Assembly: GCF_963666545.1 (NCBI RefSeq)
Contig: NZ_OY762899.1
Coordinates: forward strand, 1,302,001 to 1,366,000
Origin: an uncultured Bacteroides sp.
Lineage (GTDB): Bacteria; Bacteroidota; Bacteroidia; Bacteroidales; Bacteroidaceae
Reading direction: 5' to 3'
DNA length: 64,000 bases
Shown here: positions 53,247 through 60,789 of the stretch, piece after piece
Layout of the letters: each line of letters starts with the position of its first letter
Numbering within the stretch: the first letter of the stretch is position 1
Notes under the pieces: generated by a model
What the model was told of the DNA's origin: nothing
What the model saw: the letters and a program-made list of their open reading frames with translations, nothing else
Database searches by the model: none
Position numbers and translations under genes: made by a program

Positions 53247-56200
53247 TTATTTTTTAGAATAATTGTATTCATACGATTGGACATTTTTTTCAATTTCATT
53301 TTCCTTTATATAAGAACGTTTTAGATGTCCCCAATTATCATATTCATAGAATACAGTTTGCCCTGAAGGGTTTGTTGATGAGGCTATGCCATGCACTGAG
53401 TTATAAGTATAGGTAGTGATTAAAGCATTTTTTAATGAATCATGAGAATATAGTTTCTTTAGTTGCAGCATATTTATTTCTCGCAACTTTGATAGCTCTT
53501 TAATACTTGATAATCCCCAAATACTATTTACAGCCTCTTCTACTTGAGGATATGTTGAATTTTCAATTTTGGCAATCATATATCGTCCATTAAAAGACCA
53601 CAAATATATTATGTTCTTGCAACCACCCTGAACCGTTACCTGTAAAGGGTTCCCGTAATCATCGTATTCGTGGTACTCATTTCTGACTACCGAGGCATTC
53701 TCTCCCACAGCGATCTCTTCCGATGCAATAACAGGCAAGAACTTATTTAATTGATCATCTTCATATATCTTATAATTATTAAACTTTCTTGAGATCAATT
53801 TCAACTTATTTCCTTCTTTCAAACAGGTCATCTCGCTGATGATCGGAGCTAAGAAATTTTTCTTAGCCATCGCTCTATTGACATCTGACGGTACAGTATG
53901 ACTATGACTATAAGCTTTGAATAGATCTCTTCCGTTAGGAGCAGATATCATCTGCCCTGTTAGATAATACATATTGTCATATAGAAAGCTTTCTTTTGTA
54001 ACCAAAGAATCTTCTTTGGTACCATTGCCGTAATAATAATCAGTTGTTACTTTCTCTTGCAACAACGAAGGATATAAGAACACTTTATTAATTTGATAGC
54101 TGTTTATCCAACTTTCAGAATACATTTTATTCCCCAGAGGAAGATGAGTGTGTTCTCGAACTATAGATCCAGGTTTTTTATAATACAAGTTGAACTTATC
54201 AGAGGCATCCGGAAGGTATTTATATTTAGATGATATATTCTTAAGCAGCTTAGAGGCTCCGTCATAGATCCTTTGCTGTTTTATCTTTCCTCTGGTATGA
54301 GATAAGTTTACCAAATCTTTTTTAAAGTTAATCATATAATAATCGTTAAATCTCACCGCATACTCCGGTGCCGGGTATTTATCATCAAAAAGAATATCCG
54401 GATTTGTGACATAATCTGAGAAGTCGGTGATTGTATATCCGTCTGAAATCTCTCCTTTATCATCTCTCCTTACTTCTATAACCGATGAATAAGTAACGTG
54501 ATCATTTTCGTAGGAAGTTACATCAAAACCAGAATTTGACGATTTCAAAATCTTATATTTAGTCTCAGGAAGATAAGAATATCGGTCTTCCTGCACCAAG
54601 TAGTGTATAGATTCGTAATACCTCGGCTTATAAAATAAAATACCGCTGCTGATAGAACTGCCCAAATCTTTCTTATAAAAATATTCCTTGGCATTTTTAT
54701 TTCCCTGGCTACTTACATCCGTTATTTTTTTTACACGCACACCACCAGCGTGTTTCTGTTCAGGATATAACTTGGGAAGAAATTTGTTATCACTCCTTCT
54801 AGCCAGTATCTGAGAGTAATCGTGTTGTTCATATTCGATTGTTGTAGATCCTCCTGTTGGATAGTCTATTGATTCTAACATTCCTATTTTATACGCATCG
54901 CCGGATGGCTCCCGCTCATTGCTTGTGTATGATAAGTCCAAAGTTTCTTCGTTTATGTCAAATTCAGGCAAAAGACTACTTTTGAAGTCATAATTGCCAT
55001 TCCAATAATTCCAATAATCAAGATTCGTAGTATAGGGGGCTGGAAGATCACAATTTCCACCAAAATATCTGAATGCATATTTTTGATCTTTATTTAAAAT
55101 AAGTTGAGAAAGAAATCTTCTTGGAAAGTTATTTCCTCCCCAGACTTCATACTTTAGATCACAAGACTCAACGGTACTCTGTGCAATGTGATCATAGTGA
55201 GATATGCTATCAAGCTGGGCATTTACTTTTTCAAACTCCCATAAATACTCCGAGTTAGATAATGTAGACTCCATATAAGAGCTTTTTCGATTTGAATAAG
55301 AAAAATTAATCGACTCATTCTCAGTACTAATGGAACTTACTAAAGCTATTTTATTAAGATTGTGCATCCTATCTTGACGAGCAGAAGTATCCGGATAACC
55401 AGGAAGATTGGACATATCACAGGATGCGGAAAGAGAACATGAAGATGAGAAAACAAGACAATCTTTCAGATTTACAAGATGTCCAAAAAAATAGTCATAT
55501 TCACTATCTTTAGTAGGTGATGACATATACTCAATCTTCAATTCTCTTTTATTGGGGGCGATGACTTTACTCAGATAAAAGGAGGTAATGAAAGGGGCTA
55601 GGTCTCCAATTGCTCTGTCAAATCCTCCCGAATCAGAAACATTCGAGTTATTCCACGATGTAATATAATACTCAACATTACTCATACGGCCTCCAAATTC
55701 ATAAACATAACCATCATCCGTCTTTATCTTTATAGTTGAAGTTGCATACGGTTCATGAAAATTGACAAATGTATACTCGCTAATATCCACTTGATAGTTT
55801 CCGCCACTATCTGAAACAACATTAACAGAGCCGTCATAATTGATCATGAATCTACCTGAATGTTTACCAAAGTTAAAGTGATATATATCGGATGAAGCGT
55901 CGATAAGCATTCTCTGAGTCCCGTTATTAACATTCATAATAACAGTGGGTGTTTTTGTATCAGAAGGATCTCCAATCGGTATTTGATTTATATAGTCATT
56001 AATGACAAGATCATTATTCCTAAAATAGTTATTTCCTCTAATTTTTAAAAATCCGTAGTTTTTTCCATCGTATCCGCTATATTGGAACCCAGGATCTATT
56101 TCTTGATCGTCAGGCATCCCTTTTACTTCGCGCGTAATTACCCCAATTCCATTCAGTGACCAGTTCAACCCTGTATAGCCATCTTGTTTCATTGGCATAA

Positions 56201-56438
56201 AACCGGATGAGTTATAACTCAAGCTAATAGTCATGTCAAAATCCTTATCATGGAGGTTGGCAATGGGAATGGATAAATCCAAACGTCCTGAATTCATTGC
56301 AATGGGAACATTTCCAAACCTCAACATGTCTGCAACCTGAGGCGATTTTTGTACTTGCTGGGGATCAATCTGAGCAATGAGATCAATAATCGAGCATGAA
56401 AATAAAATGATTAAGATTAGGGTCTTTTTAAAGGTCAT
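53247..56438 (-). CDS. Exported RHS-like partner protein (SpvB/YD-repeat type)
   Basis: The 1063-residue protein has a signal peptide (ending IIDLIAQ). It opens with VAMLRFGNVPIAMNSG-like sequence and PIANLHDKDFDMTISLSYNS, typical of the large Bacteroidetes proteins found just before RHS toxins. YD-repeat-like strands occur at the C terminus (TVFYEYDNWGHLKRSY). It has no recognisable toxin tip. It may form the shell half that pairs with the RHS toxin, as TcB pairs with TcC; that is inference. It lies 90 bases before the RHS toxin gene and downstream of two 11-bp repeat arrays. Confidence 0.75.
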   Translation of the reverse strand: MTFKKTLILIILFSCSIIDLIAQIDPQQVQKSPQVADMLRFGNVPIAMNSGRLDLSIPIANLHDKDFDMTISLSYNSSGFMPMKQDGYTGLNWSLNGIGVITREVKGMPDDQEIDPGFQYSGYDGKNYGFLKIRGNNYFRNNDLVINDYINQIPIGDPSDTKTPTVIMNVNNGTQRMLIDASSDIYHFNFGKHSGRFMINYDGSVNVVSDSGGNYQVDISEYTFVNFHEPYATSTIKIKTDDGYVYEFGGRMSNVEYYITSWNNSNVSDSGGFDRAIGDLAPFITSFYLSKVIAPNKRELKIEYMSSPTKDSEYDYFFGHLVNLKDCLVFSSSCSLSASCDMSNLPGYPDTSARQDRMHNLNKIALVSSISTENESINFSYSNRKSSYMESTLSNSEYLWEFEKVNAQLDSISHYDHIAQSTVESCDLKYEVWGGNNFPRRFLSQLILNKDQKYAFRYFGGNCDLPAPYTTNLDYWNYWNGNYDFKSSLLPEFDINEETLDLSYTSNEREPSGDAYKIGMLESIDYPTGGSTTIEYEQHDYSQILARRSDNKFLPKLYPEQKHAGGVRVKKITDVSSQGNKNAKEYFYKKDLGSSISSGILFYKPRYYESIHYLVQEDRYSYLPETKYKILKSSNSGFDVTSYENDHVTYSSVIEVRRDDKGEISDGYTITDFSDYVTNPDILFDDKYPAPEYAVRFNDYYMINFKKDLVNLSHTRGKIKQQRIYDGASKLLKNISSKYKYLPDASDKFNLYYKKPGSIVREHTHLPLGNKMYSESWINSYQINKVFLYPSLLQEKVTTDYYYGNGTKEDSLVTKESFLYDNMYYLTGQMISAPNGRDLFKAYSHSHTVPSDVNRAMAKKNFLAPIISEMTCLKEGNKLKLISRKFNNYKIYEDDQLNKFLPVIASEEIAVGENASVVRNEYHEYDDYGNPLQVTVQGGCKNIIYLWSFNGRYMIAKIENSTYPQVEEAVNSIWGLSSIKELSKLREINMLQLKKLYSHDSLKNALITTYTYNSVHGIASSTNPSGQTVFYEYDNWGHLKRSYIKENEIEKNVQSYEYNYSKK

Positions 56439-56549
56439 AGGGTTTCTATTTTTAATTTTAAATAATTACTTCATTAACAAAAGCTTTATTCACAGTAATG
56501 CGCAATGCATAAATTTCTGGCGGATGGTGATGAATAGGCAATCGTTTAA

Positions 56550-56577
56550 TATGGCCTTGCCGATATTTGATCCATAA
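56550..56577 (-). pseudogene. Short remnant of an RHS gene 5' region
   Basis: These 28 bases match 52953-52980 of the RHS toxin gene at 25 positions. The reading frame is lost. It shows that another RHS copy once lay here, in the 458-base region between the partner gene and the vapE fragment. Confidence 0.4.
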
Positions 56578-56631
56578 ACCTAATTTATATTGGAATTCAT
56601 CGTTAACATATCGCCATGAAATCTTCACCGA

Positions 56632-56639
56632 CAAAAATA
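56632..56639 (-). promoter_or_regulatory. -7 box (TATTTTTG), candidate promoter of the RHS operon
   Basis: Exact consensus on the minus strand. The distance to the first unit of array D1 is 31 bases, that is 20 plus one 11-base period, so the helical register equals that at the pseudopilin promoter. Confidence 0.45.
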
Positions 56640-56670
56640 TCTGCTTTATTTCACAAAGCATGCAATCCCT

Positions 56671-56724
56671 ACGTTATCATTACGTTATTTTTTTTCGATC
56701 CTAGGTTAACAGAACGTTAACGAA
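56671..56724. promoter_or_regulatory. 11-bp repeat array D1 upstream of the RHS operon
   Basis: Units ACGTTATCATT, ACGTTATTTTT, a 10-base unit, AGGTTAACAGA, ACGTTAACGAA; another site ATGTTAACGCC lies at 56745-56755. The 11, 11, 10, 11 step pattern also appears in array B. Confidence 0.65.
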
Positions 56725-56809
56725 AAAGTAGTCAATGCCAGTCAATGTTAACGCCTTATCAGCCATTTTTCCCTATTTCAGGGCAATACAGGGAGAAAAA
56801 GAAAATGCT

Positions 56810-56863
56810 ACGTTAACAGAATATCATCTTGTTCACTTCCAACGTTAACGCAATGTTAACATT
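56810..56863. promoter_or_regulatory. 11-bp repeat array D2 upstream of the RHS operon
   Basis: Units ACGTTAACAGA, two degenerate units (11 and 10 bases), ACGTTAACGCA and ATGTTAACATT, so the conserved sites keep the helical phase. Confidence 0.6.
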
Positions 56864-56896
56864 GAATTACTTCGGAATTATCTTAGCACAAATCTG

Positions 56897-57427
56897 CTAT
56901 TTCTTAAAAACATAATACAACGTCCCACCATTACTCCGACGTGAAGGAATGCCCAACTTACTCAGCAGCCGACCGAAATGGACGATCTTGCCGGCGGTGA
57001 AGCGCATGCGGCTACGTTGTTGTATGTGTTCCAGAATGCCCACGGCAAGGAGCCACTCGCCTTCTTCGCCTTTCGCTACGCTGCGGAAATATTGGTGGAA
57101 GAGTTGCTCTATGGGCGATATTTCCTGAAACTCTTCGTTGTTCTCCGTCATCAGGCGCTCTTCGTTGCTGTCGAACCAGTAGCGTTCGCCGCCATAGAGG
57201 GAGTCCATGGCTTGGGAATAGAGTTGTTCGTAATGGATGGGGCGACTCATGTCGATCGGTGCGGTTACTTCGATGCAGATGAAACGGCGGCTGCCTGATG
57301 TGTCGGTGAGCAGGTCTTTATGGTTGCTGGTGCCGATGAACGAGGCGTAACGGCGAAGTTCTTGTACGGCACTGGCATGAGGAAGACGGGTGTTGACAAC
57401 GGGTTTCTGGAGGATGTGCTTCATACT
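56897..57427 (-). pseudogene. Truncated duplicate of the vapE-like gene, 3' part
   Basis: The frame encodes the last 175 or so residues of the VapE-like protein (HILQKPVVNTRLPHASAV to GGTLYYVFKK) and is nearly identical to 60820-61345. The 5' part, including the P-loop, is missing. The open frame continues to 57508 only because it runs antisense through a gspF fragment. Confidence 0.85.
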
Positions 57428-57580
57428 CGATATCAGACTATTTGTATCGAAACGATTGTGACCTTTGCGATTATAGCAATGTATATGCCGATGCTTCAAC
57501 CGGGGCAAACGACCAATTAAGCAAGAGACAAATATGCCTCATTCTTCAGAAGATAGAACTTAATCGAATGTATGGTCTTG
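57428..57580 (+). pseudogene. Diverged duplicate of the gspF 3' end
   Basis: The bases encoding the last 20 or so residues of the GspF-like protein (IAMYMPMLQPGQTTN here, IAMYMPMFQLGQTIN in the intact gene) and about 80 downstream bases match 46998-47160 with many changes. No start or upstream part remains. The junction with the vapE fragment lies near 57427. Confidence 0.75.
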
Positions 57581-57661
57581 CCTGGCTAGTCCAAATCCTT
57601 CTCATGCAACGATTTATTTCCGTGTTAGAGATTCAACCTGACGAGAAAATAAATCGAAGAC

Positions 57662-57946
57662 TTAGTAAACTATTGCAAAGAATACCGTCATAAGTAAAAA
57701 TAAAATAAATATAGATATTAAATTCCACTTATTTCTCACAGACCATTCTTTATTAAAAAAACAAATGATGCCTAGAAGAAGTATCACTATAAGTGGAAAG
57801 AGATAAATTCCATTTACCAATATAGTGAGGAAATATTGTTCCCCACCTGAATGCCTAGAGTCAATCAGTGCCGCCAAAGTATATAAACAAATAAAATAGA
57901 GAATGAATAAAATAAGCGATAAAAGCCAAGGATTATTTTTTTTCAT
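57662..57946 (-). CDS. Small three-span membrane protein, candidate immunity
   Basis: From the ATG at 57946 the 94-residue product begins MKKNNPWLLSLILFILYFIC and has spans at about 7-25, 38-58 and 72-92. It is very AT-rich. It directly follows a truncated RHS fragment on the same strand, the usual place for an immunity gene against a membrane-active or periplasmic toxin. Family unknown; the open frame extends to 57988. Confidence 0.55.
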   Translation of the reverse strand: MKKNNPWLLSLILFILYFICLYTLAALIDSRHSGGEQYFLTILVNGIYLFPLIVILLLGIICFFNKEWSVRNKWNLISIFILFLLMTVFFAIVY

Positions 57947-57962
57947 AAGTACGTTCTTTAAA

Positions 57963-58298
57963 TTATTTAGGTACAATCTCACCATCAACTACTTTATAAT
58001 TTCCAACAGGAAGTTTAGCAATTTTATCAAAAAAATCCCATAATACTTCTCTGCCCGTTGATCCATCGTACGATGCGGACAAAGTGACGTTTGTCCCCGC
58101 ATCGTACGCATTGAGTCGTTGATTACCCGCATAGCTCATGCTCAAGTTATCAATCGTTCCGAAAGTAGTTGTTCCCGTACGACCATTACGAACCAAGTTC
58201 GTTATGATGATTGGTGTTTGCCAATTGAATGATACGATTACGGTTATCATAATAGAGAGCGGAACAGATCGTTTTATCGTAGTTCCCATTGAAAACAA
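57963..58298 (-). pseudogene. RHS fragment joined to a short tip end
   Basis: The frame contains an RHS segment NLVRNGRTGTTTFGTIDNL and SMSYAGNQ, which matches the full RHS protein near its residue 955, and then changes to DFFDKIAKLPVGNYKVVDGE, which looks like the end of a toxin tip. Bases 58200-58262 carry another RHS repeat (YYDNRNRIIQ) in a different frame. The core region between the two parts is deleted. Confidence 0.6.
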
Positions 58299-59230
58299 TT
58301 ATCTTTGATGATATTTTTCTCAAATGGAATTTTAACGATGAGATTATTGTCTTTATAGACTAAATTTTCAGAACCTATTTGCCATTTGTTATTCACCCAC
58401 AAGTAAGATTTGTTGCCGATAATATATGTAGGAATAGGGGCATCATTAATATTGGCAGTAAATAGAAAAGACTTTTCACAATTGTATATTTTTTCGTTCA
58501 ATGAATTATCTATTTTCTTATTTGTCTTGGTGGTAAGATTTATAGAATATCCCTCCGTTTTTTCATCAGTGATAAATTTATAATATATTATTTCATCTTT
58601 TTTTAGTGCATACCCATCACACTTGCTTGAAATAAAATTAAGTTCTAATTTCCTACTATCGATAGTATACAATCTGTCTTGAACCAAGAAAACAAAGTAA
58701 TCATTTAAAGTTTCTAAAACAGGTACCACTCCCTCCATTTCCATCTCATTGACTTCAATCTTTTGACAAAAGGTAATTTGCTTTCTATTATTCAATATTT
58801 TTATAAATAGCTCTTTCGTTTTGAAGTTAAGTTGAGCCAAGAGCAGGCTTGAAGTGCGATTATTATAACTAATTCCAATAATATTCGTATTTTTATTGGC
58901 TTTATAGTACACAATTTTTCTTTTCAGTTCTAAGTTCCAAAGTATTAAATCTGAGTCCTTAATATACAATATAGATGTATCTGACATGCTAATACATTTG
59001 TTTTTTATTTGTCTATCAAGTATCAACTTTTCATTATTATTAAAATTTAAAGCTTTAATTGTATAGATTGATTCCTCTGAGTCAATTTGCTCATTTTGCA
59101 TATAGATTAAATACTGATTAGCTTTACAAACAAACATACCAGACTCTATATGTGCGTTTTTACTTAACTGCGAAAACACACAGACTACGTTTACATAACA
59201 AAACAATAAAATAAATAAATATTTTTTCAT
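58274..59230 (-). CDS. Exported protein of unknown function in the RHS tip array
   Basis: The 318-residue protein starts MKKYLFILLFCYVNVVCVFS, a signal peptide. The remainder shows short repeating beta strands (SDTSILYIKDSDLILWNLEL, FVFLVQDRLYTIDSRKLEL), suggesting a beta-propeller. No family is recognised. It follows an RHS C-terminal pseudogene by 57 bases on the same strand, so it may be that tip's periplasmic immunity protein. It overlaps the next RHS fragment by 25 bases. Confidence 0.55.
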   Translation of the reverse strand: MKKYLFILLFCYVNVVCVFSQLSKNAHIESGMFVCKANQYLIYMQNEQIDSEESIYTIKALNFNNNEKLILDRQIKNKCISMSDTSILYIKDSDLILWNLELKRKIVYYKANKNTNIIGISYNNRTSSLLLAQLNFKTKELFIKILNNRKQITFCQKIEVNEMEMEGVVPVLETLNDYFVFLVQDRLYTIDSRKLELNFISSKCDGYALKKDEIIYYKFITDEKTEGYSINLTTKTNKKIDNSLNEKIYNCEKSFLFTANINDAPIPTYIIGNKSYLWVNNKWQIGSENLVYKDNNLIVKIPFEKNIIKDNCFQWELR

Positions 59231-59287
59231 ATATTATCTCATCATACCCGAGCATGTAATTCAGTTGATTAGTACCTGTTTCTGTTT

Positions 59288-60006
59288 TCAATAACGAATT
59301 TCAACTCTTTTTACATCTGCAGCCGTATTTTCTGACCAACCTGTTTGAGGGTTATAAATCACACGCTTCCCATCAGTGCCTATTACCCATCTTCCTGCGG
59401 GATCTATAAATTTCATCGGATTATCTAAACAATATATATACGGACTAACACTATAGTATTTCTCCACCATCGGATCCATCATGCCAAACCTACCCAAAGC
59501 AGGATCCATCAATCTAGCCGAATAATCATAAAGGTTCAACCCTCTCTCCATATCCAACTCCTTACCATTGTACTTGTAAGGCTGCCCGCTTGCAGTAACA
59601 CCCTCAGCAAATGACATACCGAACGGATAATAATGATTTGTCTGAACGCCCCCCCATTTGCATTAGCAACCACACGATTATTCCCCAAATGATCAGTCAG
59701 ATAGAAGTAATAAACACCTCCTTCTATATAAGCACCATCAACCAAGATCCGCTTGAGGGTTGTTGCAGTTCCGTTTACACTTTCATAGATCACATTGCCA
59801 ACGTAATCCTTTTGCTTGCTGTTCGTGCCGCCCTATTGTTGTACCGTCCGCAACTTACGACCGTCGGCGGCATACATGTACGTATTCGTTGCCTGTCCCA
59901 GCATGTTACTAATCGCAACACCCTGCGGCAAATTTAGTAAATTATATGTAACGCCTGTTATTCCTTTGTTTAAATCTTGTGTAGAATTGCCATTTAAGTC
60001 ATAAAA
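59288..60006 (-). pseudogene. RHS core and tip pseudogene (nonsense and frameshift)
   Basis: The sequence is closely similar to the core of the full RHS toxin gene from YNLLNLPQ through YFYLTDHLGNNRVV to RLMDPALGRFGMMDPMVEKY. A Trp codon has become TAG at 59833-59835, and a C-rich run near 59650 shifts the frame before the Tyr-rich YPFGMSFAEG block. The new tip begins after IDPAG with RWVIGTDGKRVIYNPQTGWS and stops after 25 more residues, so it is truncated. The 5' two thirds of the gene are missing. Confidence 0.8.
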
Positions 60007-60077
60007 ATGTATGTATTTTATCGGAAAGCATATGGAATAGGGGCAAAAAAAAGATTGATTCTCATTGCGACAACAAT

Positions 60078-60440
60078 TTACGCTTTAAAAATATAGAGTG
60101 AAACAAAATACAAAAGGAAGGAACTAATAACATACAAAAAGACTAGCCACCCTTTTAATTTATGATATTTCTCATTCTTATAACGCAGTTCCAGTTCTTT
60201 ATATTTCTTTTTGTCTATAAAAAACAAACTAATTATTATAAATACACACAAAATGCAACCTATCAATACAGTGCTAAATTTTATTTTAAGTAAAGAAAAC
60301 ACTAATGCTAATAAAGACAAAAAATAAAAACTTAAACTCCCCAACACCAAAAGACTTCCCATAAAATGTCCATCTTTCTCACCCCAGTTCTCATAAAATT
60401 TCGAGATTCTATAATAACAATAATCAAACCATGTTTTCAT
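60078..60440 (-). CDS. Small membrane protein, candidate immunity
   Basis: The 120-residue product has spans at about 28-48 (GSLLVLGSLSFYFLSLLALVF in part), 55-74 and 97-117, and a basic middle segment rich in Lys and Tyr. It is AT-rich, with no recognised family. It lies in the row of minus-strand small genes between RHS fragments and the vapE-like gene. Confidence 0.55.
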   Translation of the reverse strand: MKTWFDYCYYRISKFYENWGEKDGHFMGSLLVLGSLSFYFLSLLALVFSLLKIKFSTVLIGCILCVFIIISLFFIDKKKYKELELRYKNEKYHKLKGWLVFLYVISSFLLYFVSLYIFKA

Positions 60441-60619
60441 AATCCATCTTATTTAAAAAGTTGATACACAGAAAGACTAGGCTTTAACCCCACTCCACCC
60501 ATAAAAAGAGATCCTTAGATTGTTGGTCAAATTTAGTCACTCCAATATTTGGAAGCAACCAATCTCATAAGAATAATTTTCTAAATCAAATTCGATATTG
60601 ATGAATTGCTTCAATTTGC

Positions 60620-60787
60620 TTATCTGTTTTTTTTCACAGTATAGACGTAGTAATACATTAATGGATCTTTTTTTCTAGGTTTCATGATACTTTTGAGAGT
60701 TTCAAAATCAACATCATCTATATTATATTCACCTACAAGTTTATCTGTTTTTTTATCAAACCAGCTAATCAATCTTACTATTTTCAT
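60620..60787 (-). CDS. DUF7683-like small protein, candidate immunity
   Basis: A 55-residue frame from ATG 60787 to TAA 60620 encodes MKIVRLISWFDKKTDKLVGE, then DDVDFETLKSIMKPRKKDPL, and a Tyr-rich end. The pattern of Trp-Phe-Asp-Lys and Leu-Val-Gly-Glu resembles the DUF7683 family, as far as I recall; these genes accompany RHS tips. It lies 2 bases after the vapE stop. The 179-base gap to the next gene holds nothing I can support. Confidence 0.55.
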   Translation of the reverse strand: MKIVRLISWFDKKTDKLVGEYNIDDVDFETLKSIMKPRKKDPLMYYYVYTVKKNR

Positions 60788-60789
60788 AC

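Noticed and set aside
57428-57508. N-terminal part of a 203-codon VapE-like frame
   Set aside because: This part is antisense to the gspF-derived fragment and has no relation to VapE.
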